NCBI GenBank assembly: GCA_002500135.1 | Contig: DLSM01000004.1 | Coordinates: 230 to 64,229, forward strand | DNA from: Christensenella sp. UBA7862 | Lineage (GTDB): Bacteria > Bacillota > Clostridia > Christensenellales > UBA1242 | Length of the DNA stretch: 64,000 nt | Direction of reading: 5' to 3' | Shown here: in pieces, positions 8,437-15,845 of the stretch | Layout: the number at the start of each line of letters is the position of its first letter | Position numbering within the stretch: position 1 is the first letter of the stretch | Notes under the pieces: generated by a model | What the model saw: the letters and a program-made list of their open reading frames with translations, nothing else | The model's database searches: none | Told to the model about the DNA's origin: nothing | Made by a program: the position numbers and the translations under genes

Positions 8437-8445
8437 ATTATATCA
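8437..8445 (-). promoter_or_regulatory. Extended -10 immediately upstream of floA (leaderless candidate)
   Basis: Minus strand TGATATAAT: extended TG plus a perfect TATAAT (8437-8442). Six bases separate it from the floA ATG, so transcription would start at or next to the A of the start codon. No clear -35. Confidence 0.65.
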
Positions 8446-8462
8446 CAAGGAGTAACAAAAAT

Positions 8463-8499
8463 AAAGACCCAATTTTTTAAAAATCAGGTCTTTTTGTAA
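8463..8499 (-). terminator. Terminator of the nrdD-nrdG operon
   Basis: Minus-strand AAAGACC...GGTCTTT hairpin with an A/T-rich stem, 17 bases after the nrdG stop, followed by T-rich sequence. Confidence 0.75.
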
Positions 8500-8515
8500 T
8501 ATTATACTTTTTCTC

Positions 8516-9199
8516 TTAGTCCACGCCCTTAAGTTGCACATTTTCTATATGTTTTTTTGCAATTTCCACTGCTTTTTGGTGATATTTCCGTCCTTGTTCG
8601 CTCATATTTTTCTCGTTTTGTTCCACTTGCCTATATTTCTGAATGGAATAACATTTTGCCCCAGCAATTTCCGAGCAAAGTCTATCCAGTTGCTCATAAG
8701 CTATATCTGGCGAAAGCGTTGTTCTAAATTCATAGTCAACGTGATTTTCAAGCAAATATTTTGCACTTTTTTTCACATTTTCCATAAGAGTTTGAGATAT
8801 ATTCCCCGCAATTTGTGGATAGTCTTCAAATGGTGCCTTAATATCCATTGCAACATAGTCCACTAATTTGTTTTCCACAAGATATTTCAATGTTTTAAAA
8901 TCTGTGCCGTTTGTGTCAAGTTTGCACAAAAATCCCATGGACTTTATGCGAGAGATAAATTGAATAAGGTCTTTTTGAAGGGTTGGTTCGCCGCCGCTTA
9001 CAACAACTCCGTCAAGGAACTTTTTATGAGTTGACAAAAAGTCAAAAAACTTTTCTTCGTCAATTTTATTTTTCCCCACAAAAAGATGAGAATTATGGCA
9101 ATACCAGCATCTGAAATTGCAACCCGTTGTGAACACCACACAAGCAATTTTGTGAGGGTAGTCCACAAACGAATTTTTTACAAGTCCGCCAATTATCAT
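8516..9199 (-). CDS. nrdG: Anaerobic ribonucleotide reductase activating enzyme (radical SAM)
   Basis: Uses SAM and a [4Fe-4S] cluster to generate the glycyl radical on NrdD. The 227-residue protein has the radical SAM signature CNFRCWYC (Cys at about 28, 32 and 35), a GGEPTLQ motif (about 79-85) and LDTNG. AGGAG lies 6 bases before the ATG, and the gene starts 8 bases after the nrdD stop. It could be labelled more generally as a glycyl-radical-enzyme activase, but adjacency to nrdD decides the assignment. Confidence 0.95.
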   Translation of the reverse strand: MIIGGLVKNSFVDYPHKIACVVFTTGCNFRCWYCHNSHLFVGKNKIDEEKFFDFLSTHKKFLDGVVVSGGEPTLQKDLIQFISRIKSMGFLCKLDTNGTDFKTLKYLVENKLVDYVAMDIKAPFEDYPQIAGNISQTLMENVKKSAKYLLENHVDYEFRTTLSPDIAYEQLDRLCSEIAGAKCYSIQKYRQVEQNEKNMSEQGRKYHQKAVEIAKKHIENVQLKGVD

Positions 9200-9207
9200 T
9201 TTTTCTC

Positions 9208-11340
9208 CTAGTTTTTGAAGTCGCTTAGGCAGTCACTGTCGCAAACTTCGTCAAGTTCGTCTTCGTCAACAACAAACTTCTTTCTGTTCATATATTCGTC
9301 ATATTTGCTGTCGTTGAAGTCTTGAACTGGACGCAAATAGCCAACAACCCTTGACCAAACTTCGGTTTTCTTGCCACATTCTGGACATTCAAAGTGTTCG
9401 CCAGTGATGTATCCATGGTCTTCGCAAACGCTGAATGTTGGAGTGATTGAAATGTATGGCATTTTTGAAGTTTCAAATACTTTTCTTATAAGTCGCTTGC
9501 AAACTTCCTTATCTTCAATTTTCTCACCAAGATAAAGGTGCAAAACAGTTCCCCCTGTGTAAAGTGATTGAAGTTCGTCTTGAAGTGAAACAACTTTGAA
9601 AATGTCGTCTGTATATTCCACTGGCACTTGTGTGGAGTTGGTGTAACTTACAGCACGTTTTCCTGCGGTTATGATGTCTGGGAACCTCTTTTTGTCAAGT
9701 TTTGCAAGTCTTGCACTGACGCCTTCTGCTGGGGTTGCTTCTAGGTTATATTGATTGCCCGTTTCTTGTTGATATTCCACCATTTTTTGACGGAGATAGT
9801 TCATAACTTTAAGAGCAAATGCTTGCCCCTCTGGGGTTGTTATGTCCTTGCCCATAAAGTTAAGCAAACTTTCGTTCATGCCCACAATTCCGATTGTGTT
9901 GAAGTGGTTACTCCAATAGCCACCCGTTCTCTTTTTGACATCACGAAGATAGAATTTGCAATAAGGATAAAGTCCCCTTTCTGTTTGTGCTTCGACAACT
10001 TTTCTTTTAAGTTCAAGCGAACTCTTTGCAATGTCGGCATATTTTGAAAGCATTGCAAAATATTCTGTTTCATTTTCTGCAAGGTAGCCAATTCTTGGGA
10101 GGTTTATTGTAACAACACCAATGGAACCTGTAAGTGGGTTGGAGCCAAAAAGTCCGCCACCACGTTTTCTAAGTTCCGAAACATTAAGTCTAAGTCTGCA
10201 GCACATACTTACAGCGTCTTCTGGCGACAAGTCGGAGTTAACAAAGTTTGCAAAATAAGGAATTCCATATTTGCAAGTTATGTCCATAATCGAGTTTACA
10301 ACATCACTGTCCCAGTCCATGTCTTTTGTAATATTTATTGTTGGAATTGGGAATGTGAAAACTCTGCCCTTTGCATCGCCTTCAAGCATAACTTCACAGA
10401 ATGCTTTGTTAATAATGTCCATTTCCGCTTGATACTCGCCATATGTTGTGTCTTGAAGTTCGCCTCCAATAACAACTGGTTGGTCTTTCAACGTTTTTGG
10501 ACATTTAATATCCAAAGTTATATTAGAAAATGGGCATTGGAAGCCAACACGCGTTGGAACATTCATATTAAAAATAAATTCTTGCAAGCATTGTTTGACT
10601 TCGTCATATGAAAGATTGTCTTTTCTGACAAATGGAGCGCAGTAAGTGTCAAAACTGCTCCATGCTTGAGCGCCAGCGGTTTCGCCTTGCGTTGTGAATG
10701 TTGCATTTACAACTTGCCCTAGGAATGAACCCAAGTGTTTTGGTGGTTTGCTGGACATTTTTCTTGGAACTCCAGTAAAGCCTTCAGTCAAAATTTGTCT
10801 TAAGTCCCAACCCACACAATATGCACCAAAGAAGCCAAGGTCGTGCAAGTGGATAGCACCCGATTCGTGAGCTTCTTTCACTTCTTGTGGATAAATTTCA
10901 TTGAGCCAGTAATTTCTTGTAAAGGTTTCTCTAACATAGTTATTAAGCCCAGCAACACTGTGTTGCATATTTGCGTTTTCTTTAACAGCCCAGTCGGCAC
11001 TGTCAAGATATTTTGTAAATAGGTCAATAGTAGCCCCAGTAAGAGCATTCATTTCCCTTGCAGAAGTTCTCTTTTCTCTATACAAAATATATGCCTTTGC
11101 AACTCTTGCGTGTCTATTTTCAATAAGCACCTTTTCAACAGTATCTTGAATTTGCTCCACTGCTGGGACTTTTGAACCATTGGTTGCAATCAAAATTTTC
11201 TCGACTTGGTCTGCTAGGTTCTCTGCCAACTCCCTGTCATGCCCGTCACATGCAAGTGCAGCCTTAAAAATCGCGTCTGCAATCTTGGTCTTTTTGTATT
11301 CTTCAATTTTCCCATCTCTTTTTCTAACTTGTGTTATCAT
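9208..11340 (-). CDS. nrdD: Anaerobic (class III) ribonucleoside-triphosphate reductase
   Basis: Reduces ribonucleoside triphosphates to deoxy forms without oxygen, using a glycyl radical. The 710-residue protein begins with an ATP-cone allosteric domain (VRKRDGKIEEYKKTKIADAI, about residues 5-90). The catalytic barrel includes RLNVSELRKRGGGLFG. The C terminus has the zinc site (CEDHG at about 639 and CPECG at about 652-656) and the glycyl radical loop RVVGYLRP (Gly at about 667). Upstream are NrdR-box-like operators overlapping a promoter, and a leader hairpin. The presence of a class III enzyme fits an anaerobe. Confidence 0.97.
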   Translation of the reverse strand: MITQVRKRDGKIEEYKKTKIADAIFKAALACDGHDRELAENLADQVEKILIATNGSKVPAVEQIQDTVEKVLIENRHARVAKAYILYREKRTSAREMNALTGATIDLFTKYLDSADWAVKENANMQHSVAGLNNYVRETFTRNYWLNEIYPQEVKEAHESGAIHLHDLGFFGAYCVGWDLRQILTEGFTGVPRKMSSKPPKHLGSFLGQVVNATFTTQGETAGAQAWSSFDTYCAPFVRKDNLSYDEVKQCLQEFIFNMNVPTRVGFQCPFSNITLDIKCPKTLKDQPVVIGGELQDTTYGEYQAEMDIINKAFCEVMLEGDAKGRVFTFPIPTINITKDMDWDSDVVNSIMDITCKYGIPYFANFVNSDLSPEDAVSMCCRLRLNVSELRKRGGGLFGSNPLTGSIGVVTINLPRIGYLAENETEYFAMLSKYADIAKSSLELKRKVVEAQTERGLYPYCKFYLRDVKKRTGGYWSNHFNTIGIVGMNESLLNFMGKDITTPEGQAFALKVMNYLRQKMVEYQQETGNQYNLEATPAEGVSARLAKLDKKRFPDIITAGKRAVSYTNSTQVPVEYTDDIFKVVSLQDELQSLYTGGTVLHLYLGEKIEDKEVCKRLIRKVFETSKMPYISITPTFSVCEDHGYITGEHFECPECGKKTEVWSRVVGYLRPVQDFNDSKYDEYMNRKKFVVDEDELDEVCDSDCLSDFKN

Positions 11341-11359
11341 ATTTTCTCTCCTTTAAAGT

Positions 11360-11404
11360 CAAGTTGGCGGGGGTAAATAATTTCTCCTGAGGTTTCGCCA
11401 CTTG
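11360..11404 (-). promoter_or_regulatory. Leader hairpin upstream of nrdD
   Basis: In the roughly 110-base nrdD leader, CAAGTGGCG (minus strand) can pair with CGCCAACTTG with one bulged base, enclosing a 26-base loop that contains an AGGAGA and a C-run. It ends about 19 bases before the start codon. It does not match a riboswitch class I know. Confidence 0.45.
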
Positions 11405-11450
11405 CCCCAAAAATACGCTGGCTCTTGCCCTTCAACTTTCAAACATTGAA

Positions 11451-11510
11451 ACTTTATCACAACACAACATCTTGTGTCAACAAATTTTCACAAAATACTA
11501 CATTTTGTGG
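11451..11510 (-). promoter_or_regulatory. nrdD promoter with two NrdR-box-like operators
   Basis: Minus strand TTGACA (11475-11480), then an extended -10 TGATAAAGT (TAAAGT at 11451-11456, spacer 18). One 16-base palindrome at 11462-11477 matches the known NrdR consensus ACACWATATATWGTGT at 14 of 16 positions and sits between -35 and -10. A second, at 11495-11510, matches 12 of 16. Their centres are 33 bases apart, about three helical turns, the usual paired-box geometry. Repression by NrdR-ATP/dATP is therefore expected; nrdR itself is not in the window. Confidence 0.75.
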
Positions 11511-11584
11511 TTTTTTTGTTCATTTGCACAAATTTAAAATAAATTTTTATACATAATTTTGCATAAAAACATAACAAAATTCGT

Positions 11585-11735
11585 CATAATTCCCCACCAC
11601 CCAAAAGCTCATTTTTGCTTGAAATAAAGCACCTTTTCGTTGGGAAACAGCCCCCTCAAACCCTCCTCAAAACGAATGAATAAACATTAAAACGCACTTT
11701 TCCGCCCCGCTCCAAAAGCCCACCACAATATGTAG
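11585..11735. other. Unexplained G/C-run-rich intergenic stretch
   Basis: Between the nrdD promoter and the terminator of the TfoX-like gene the base composition changes. The minus strand holds several G-runs (GGTGGG, GGAGCGGGGCGG, GGAGGG, GAGGGGG, GGTGGTGGGG), against an otherwise A/T-rich background. Short frames end without a start or binding site, so I call no gene. It could be a gene remnant, a dispersed repeat with no second copy in the window, or quadruplex-forming DNA. Confidence 0.35.
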
Positions 11736-11777
11736 AAAAAATAGCAAATATCAATAGTTAGATACTTGCTATTTTTT
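11736..11777 (-). terminator. Terminator of the tetR-DUF998-tfoX-like operon
   Basis: AAAAAATAGCAA...TTGCTATTTTTT inverted repeat. The stop codon of the TfoX-like gene lies inside its first arm. The T-run is on the minus strand. Confidence 0.8.
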
Positions 11778-12059
11778 TATTCCTCTCACAGTGTCTAGGG
11801 TTAATTCTCTTAAATATTCTCTATCGTCAACATTTTCAACCAAAAACATTGGCTTTGCATTTTCATAAGGAAGTTCTTTTGACAAGTTATACTTTATGTT
11901 TGTGCTTGTTATCTTGACTAAAAGGCGGTCATCAAAAATGCCACCAAAATAAACTCCACCAACATAAAGCAAATATTCTCCCATCATTGCTCTGCTTGTT
12001 GGGTTAAGGGCGTATAGTTGCTCCAAAATAAAATCCCTGTAATTTTTGCTTGATGACAT
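11769..12059 (-). CDS. TfoX/Sxy N-terminal domain protein
   Basis: The 96-residue protein matches the TfoX/Sxy N-terminal family end to end: MMGEYLLYVGGVYFGGIFDDRLLVK (about residues 20-45), then PYENAKPMFLVENVDDREYLREL. Stand-alone versions are widespread and of unknown biochemical role; only the longer gammaproteobacterial Sxy is tied to competence, so competence should not be assumed. AAGGGAAC precedes the ATG. It follows the DUF998 gene by about 40 bases and shares its terminator, so it is probably the third gene of the TetR operon. Confidence 0.88.
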   Translation of the reverse strand: MSSSKNYRDFILEQLYALNPTSRAMMGEYLLYVGGVYFGGIFDDRLLVKITSTNIKYNLSKELPYENAKPMFLVENVDDREYLRELTLDTVRGIKK

Positions 12060-12098
12060 TTTTGTTCCCTTGTTTGTTTATTTAGTCGAAAATATGCT

Positions 12099-12767
12099 TC
12101 ATTCCTCTTTATTTTCTCCGAAATCGCTCTCAACTTTTATTTTTTCTACATCTTTTGAAAAAAATAAGTGCAAACCTAGTGCAGCATTAAATCCCGTTGC
12201 AGCAAATACACTAAATCTCTCAACGACTCCAAAATATTCAACTGGAACAATTTTCATACCCATAGCCCCAACGAGCATCATACAAAGAGCAATCAAAGCA
12301 CAAATAGCGTAAGACTTGTATTCTTGTTGCCTAAAGCCACCAATAATAACCAAAATAAGGGAAACAATGGATAGTAGAACAACCAAAATCGTAACAATCA
12401 TGTGCATAATATCTTGAAATGTGCCGGCATATCCACTTGTAGATAGCGGGAACATTCTATATCCAACTGCTGAAATAAACTCCATAATTGCAAAAAGATA
12501 AACACCTATTTTCAAAAGCTTAGATTTTTTATTTTGCATTGCAATGCAAACTACAACAACACACAACACTTCACAAACATTATACAAACTTGATAACTGA
12601 TTCCAAAGTCCAAGAGAAGGAGCATTTGCCGCACTTAAATCACTCACTGCTTGGGCAAGCCAGTTATACTCCGGATATGCAAATGGCGAAAATATCACGG
12701 CAACTGTATAAGATAAAAAACTCACAACTCCCAAAAGTCCTAAATAATTCAACAAAGTCTTTTTCAT
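12099..12767 (-). CDS. DUF998 family membrane protein
   Basis: A 222-residue protein with six predicted membrane helices (roughly residues 8-28, 58-78, 85-105, 120-145, 150-172, 185-205). The loop NWLAQAVSDLSAANAPS between helices 1 and 2 and the FPLSTSGYAGTFQDIMHM motif are typical of DUF998. Function of the family is not established. The start overlaps the tetR stop by 4 bases, so it is translationally coupled to its presumed regulator. Confidence 0.85.
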   Translation of the reverse strand: MKKTLLNYLGLLGVVSFLSYTVAVIFSPFAYPEYNWLAQAVSDLSAANAPSLGLWNQLSSLYNVCEVLCVVVVCIAMQNKKSKLLKIGVYLFAIMEFISAVGYRMFPLSTSGYAGTFQDIMHMIVTILVVLLSIVSLILVIIGGFRQQEYKSYAICALIALCMMLVGAMGMKIVPVEYFGVVERFSVFAATGFNAALGLHLFFSKDVEKIKVESDFGENKEE

Positions 12768-13378
12768 AAATTCTCTCCTTTATTATGTTCCAAACAGAAG
12801 TTTGAAATATATCTTTTTATTAAATCAAAATTAACCGCAACATTTTCCCCTTTGCTAAAACTTTCGTCAAGTGAATAATCCATAAGAGCATGGATTGTTA
12901 GTGCAAAACTCATTGCACTAATTTCCAAATTATCAAACTGCAAAAGTCTTTTATTGTGTAAGACAACAAACACTTGCTTTGTTGCATTTATCATCTTTTG
13001 CGTTTCTTCTGTCAAAATTTTAGCCGCCTCAGGTGAAAATGCCCTTTCTGAATATATCACTTTATAAAACATTTGCATATTTTGCTCCAAACTCAAAAGA
13101 ATGTAATTGTTTACCAATGTTGTTAAAATTTCTTTTGCAGATTTGTTTTCGAAGATATTAAAGTCCATTTGAGTATTGGTTCTTCTTTGAGCTGATTCTC
13201 TTAAAAACAAATACATCTCTTGAACAAGTTGCTCTTTTGACTTGAAATGATTATAAAGTGAAGGCTTTTTTATGCCAATGCTGTCTGCAATCATATTCAT
13301 CGAAACATTCCCTAATCCCTTTTCCGCAGCAAGTTTAAGAGTTGCGATTATTATCTCTTCTTTTCTGTTCTCACCCAT
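12764..13378 (-). CDS. TetR family transcriptional regulator
   Basis: A 204-residue repressor-type protein with an N-terminal helix-turn-helix (LGNVSMNMIADSIGIKKPSLYNHFKSKEQLV, quoted here as two parts: LGNVSMNMIADSIGIKK and PSLYNHFKSKEQLV; about residues 22-52) and a helical ligand-binding half. AAGGTG lies 7 bases before the ATG. It is divergent from the methyltransferase at 13484 with a palindromic operator between them, and is the first gene of an operon with DUF998 and TfoX-like proteins. Most likely it represses both directions until an unknown small molecule binds. Confidence 0.92.
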   Translation of the reverse strand: MGENRKEEIIIATLKLAAEKGLGNVSMNMIADSIGIKKPSLYNHFKSKEQLVQEMYLFLRESAQRRTNTQMDFNIFENKSAKEILTTLVNNYILLSLEQNMQMFYKVIYSERAFSPEAAKILTEETQKMINATKQVFVVLHNKRLLQFDNLEISAMSFALTIHALMDYSLDESFSKGENVAVNFDLIKRYISNFCLEHNKGENL

Positions 13379-13395
13379 TTTTTACACCTTTTTTG

Positions 13396-13427
13396 TTGAC
13401 AAACTACCAATCGGTAGTTATAATATA
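13396..13427. promoter_or_regulatory. Divergent promoters sharing a TetR-type operator
   Basis: Plus strand: perfect TTGACA (13396-13401), 17-base spacer, perfect TATAAT (13419-13424), driving the methyltransferase. The spacer is filled by the 16-base palindrome ACTACC-AATC-GGTAGT (13403-13418). Minus strand: extended -10 TGATATATT (TATATT at 13422-13427) drives tetR and puts its start within the operator. A bound repressor would block both. Confidence 0.85.
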
Positions 13428-13483
13428 TCACATAGTTGGTTTTATTGCAAATGTTTTTTGCTAAAAACCCAAAAGGAGAAAAA

Positions 13484-14200
13484 ATGGAATATAAATTAAG
13501 TAAAAAATATTCTTCACCAGAATTACAATCTATGATAATGGGGCCAAACCCAATAAAATTGGAAGAAGAATTGCTAAAAAATGTTAAAATAAACAAGGGT
13601 GAAGTTGTGTGCGACCTTGGAAGTGGAAATGGTCTTACATCGGTTTTTCTAGCCAAAGAATTTGGAGTGAAAGTCTATGCAACGGACCTTTGGAGCAATC
13701 CAGACGAAAATATGAAATTCTTTGTTTCACAAGGACTTACAAAAGATAACATTATTCCCGTCAAAGCAGATGCCACTAACTTAAATTTTGATAAAGACTT
13801 TTTTGACAAAATAGTTTCTATTGATTCATACAATTATTTTGGACGAGATGAGATTTATCTTGACAAACACTTACTTCCATATTTGAAAAAAGGTGGATAT
13901 GTGTATATTTCAATCCCTGGAATGAAAAAAGACATTCATAAAAATCTTCCAAAAGAACTTTTGCTCTCTTGGACACCTGAACAACTTGATTATATGCATG
14001 ATGTTTCCTGGTGGACAAACATTATTTCAAGCAGCAAAGATTGTGAAATTGTGGAAATAAAAGAAATGGAATCTAATGAGGAAGTGTGGCATGACTGGCT
14101 TACACAAGAAAATGAATATGCAATAAATGACCGCAAGTCCATGAATGCAGGGGCTGGGAAATATTTAAACTTTATTTCTATCATATTAAGGAAAAAATAA
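13484..14200 (+). CDS. Class I SAM-dependent methyltransferase
   Basis: The 238-residue protein has the Rossmann-fold methyltransferase motifs: VVCDLGSGNGLTSVFLA (motif I, about residues 38-54), VYATDLWSNPDEN (motif II), VKADATNLNFDKDFFDKIVSIDSYNYF (given as VKADATNLNF and DKIVSIDSYNYF; post-I region) and LLPYLKKGGYVYISIP (motif III). The ATG at 13484 is chosen because AAGGAG lies 6 bases upstream; the frame extends 16 codons further without a site. Its substrate cannot be read from the sequence. It is the only plus-strand gene here and is controlled by the TetR operator. Confidence 0.9.
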   Translation: MEYKLSKKYSSPELQSMIMGPNPIKLEEELLKNVKINKGEVVCDLGSGNGLTSVFLAKEFGVKVYATDLWSNPDENMKFFVSQGLTKDNIIPVKADATNLNFDKDFFDKIVSIDSYNYFGRDEIYLDKHLLPYLKKGGYVYISIPGMKKDIHKNLPKELLLSWTPEQLDYMHDVSWWTNIISSSKDCEIVEIKEMESNEEVWHDWLTQENEYAINDRKSMNAGAGKYLNFISIILRKK

Positions 14201-14206
14201 CAGCAA

Positions 14207-14244
14207 GCAAAAAGGTGTCCCCAAAGAACACCTTTTTGCTTTTT
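14207..14244. terminator. Bidirectional terminator between convergent genes
   Basis: GCAAAAAGGTGT, a 9-base loop, ACACCTTTTTGC, then TTTTT. Serves the methyltransferase (plus) and, with the A-run as its T-run, the ASCH gene (minus). Confidence 0.85.
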
Positions 14245-14584
14245 ACATTACTTTAACTTTTATAGCGACAACGCCATATTTTTTTTCGTTATCTTGAGAA
14301 TAGAATGTATGATATATATCAACTATTGATTTTGTATCCAAATTATCAAAACCAATTTTTTTTGAAGGTAAAGTTTGTGCCATTTCTTCAAATGAGGCGA
14401 AATATACTAAATCTTTGACAATGGTTGTAATTTTTTCTTTTAAGTCTGGTTCTCTACTAAAAATAATTGTATCACCCACATCTATAATTTTTCTCTTTTC
14501 GTCATTCAATCTAATTTCATATATTTTTTCACCAGATTTAATTTTATCAAAATATTTTGATTGCAGTTTCATTTCATGTAACAT
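14243..14584 (-). CDS. ASCH domain protein
   Basis: A 113-residue protein with the ASCH/PUA-like pattern: LHEMKLQSKYFDKIKSGEKIYEIRL (given as MKLQSKYFDKIKSG and EKIYEIRLNDEKR; residues 4-30), then DVGDTIIFSREPD and a C-terminal KYGVVAIKVKVM strand. ASCH proteins are thought to bind RNA or modified nucleosides; the specific role is unknown. The start is the second in-frame ATG of the frame, preceded by AAGGAT; the first ATG overlaps that binding site. It follows the metallo-hydrolase gene by 11 bases and is probably the last gene of that operon. Confidence 0.82.
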   Translation of the reverse strand: MLHEMKLQSKYFDKIKSGEKIYEIRLNDEKRKIIDVGDTIIFSREPDLKEKITTIVKDLVYFASFEEMAQTLPSKKIGFDNLDTKSIVDIYHTFYSQDNEKKYGVVAIKVKVM

Positions 14585-14595
14585 ATTATATCCTT

Positions 14596-15837
14596 TCAAT
14601 CTTTGCTCTTAACTTTCTTTTTGCTTCTTTTAAAAAACACAAACCATGAAAGGGCTAGGATAATGCCGCCGACTATAACAATATATTTCCATTCGACATA
14701 ACTGTCAGAAACATGGTTGTAGTTGCTTTGAGAAACTGGCATATCGTCACTTGACGAAAAGACAATGCTTCCCTCCTCGTCTGTTCTGTGAATTGTAATT
14801 GACATTGCTTCAAGCCTATTAACAACAGAAGATTTTGGGTGACCATACTTGTTGTCCTTTCCGCAACTGATAATTGCAATTTCTGGTTTAATTACATCTA
14901 GGAATGCTTGACTTGATGAAGTGTCACTGCCATGATGACCGACTTTTAGAATATTGCAATCAAACACACTTGGCGTTGAAGTGATTGCAGTTTGATAGTT
15001 GTCGATAAATTCTTTTTCTGTTTTTGTTGAAGCGTCACCAGTAAATGTGTATTTTATTCCACAAATGTTTGCAATTATAATTGGACTATAGTCGTTGACG
15101 TCTGTGTAACTTGTTTCCACTGGTCCATAGAACACAAAAGAATAGTTTTCGCTTTCAATTTTTGCGTCCGCTTCATTTCGTTTCATAACAAGCCCTGGTT
15201 CGTTGTATGCACTGGTGATTGTATTTTCCCAAACTTTTGTTGTAACAACTTTATAATTAGAATTTTCAATTTTGTTGTTGTTCTTTTCATAATTTGAATA
15301 GCATTTTGGAAGATAGAATGTTTTTATTTCATAAAGTCCAAATATTGTTGCAGCATTGCCCACGTGGTCGTTGTCGGTGTGAGTTAGGATAAAATAATCA
15401 ATAGTTGTGATGTTTAGGGCGTCTATGTATTTGACAAGTGCATTTTTTGCACTTGGGTCGCCGGTGTCAATGAGCATAGTTTTGCTATCTGGCAGTTGTA
15501 TCAAAGTGGCGTCACCCTGCCCCACATCAATAAAGTGAACTTTATAATCGCCCGTTGCAATGGCAGACTCAAACTGGAATGTTGTTTTGTTAATTTGTCT
15601 TTCAATGTTTGTTGAAAAGAACAAACTCACAATAAGTGCCACCCAAAGAATTGAGTAAATGACAAGTTTAAACGCAGTTTTTGCTTTTGTTTTGCTACTC
15701 ATTGCCCTTGTTTCCACTTTTTCGCCACGAGCAAGTTTTGACACATTGTTAATTGCCTTTTTCTTCTTTTTTCTAACTTCTTTGTTAATTTGCTTTTTTG
15801 CAAAATTTCGAAGTTCGTCATCTTGTTTTTTATCCAT
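14596..15837 (-). CDS. ComEC/Rec2-type metallo-beta-lactamase-fold hydrolase, membrane anchored
   Basis: The 413-residue protein has a basic N terminus, a membrane helix at about 53-71, an extracellular metallo-beta-lactamase domain (about 90-365) and a second helix at about 383-402. Motifs include VHFIDVGQGDATLIQLP, LIDTGD, LTHTDNDHVGN (metal site), FTGDAS and VGHHGSDTSSS, as in the C-terminal nuclease domain of ComEC. The ComEC channel domain is absent, so it is not a complete DNA-uptake protein. A secreted nuclease or phosphodiesterase anchored outside the cell is the best inference. GAGGTG precedes the ATG; it starts 8 bases after the patatin gene. Confidence 0.87.
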   Translation of the reverse strand: MDKKQDDELRNFAKKQINKEVRKKKKKAINNVSKLARGEKVETRAMSSKTKAKTAFKLVIYSILWVALIVSLFFSTNIERQINKTTFQFESAIATGDYKVHFIDVGQGDATLIQLPDSKTMLIDTGDPSAKNALVKYIDALNITTIDYFILTHTDNDHVGNAATIFGLYEIKTFYLPKCYSNYEKNNNKIENSNYKVVTTKVWENTITSAYNEPGLVMKRNEADAKIESENYSFVFYGPVETSYTDVNDYSPIIIANICGIKYTFTGDASTKTEKEFIDNYQTAITSTPSVFDCNILKVGHHGSDTSSSQAFLDVIKPEIAIISCGKDNKYGHPKSSVVNRLEAMSITIHRTDEEGSIVFSSSDDMPVSQSNYNHVSDSYVEWKYIVIVGGIILALSWFVFFKRSKKKVKSKD

Positions 15838-15845
15838 TTTTCACC

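Noticed and set aside
11769..14200. Defence or toxin-antitoxin island
   Set aside because: No nuclease, toxin fold or mobile-element signature; the genes look like a small-molecule response unit.
14596..15837. Full ComEC DNA-uptake channel
   Set aside because: The polytopic channel domain and the OB-fold are absent; only the metallo-beta-lactamase domain with two membrane helices is present.
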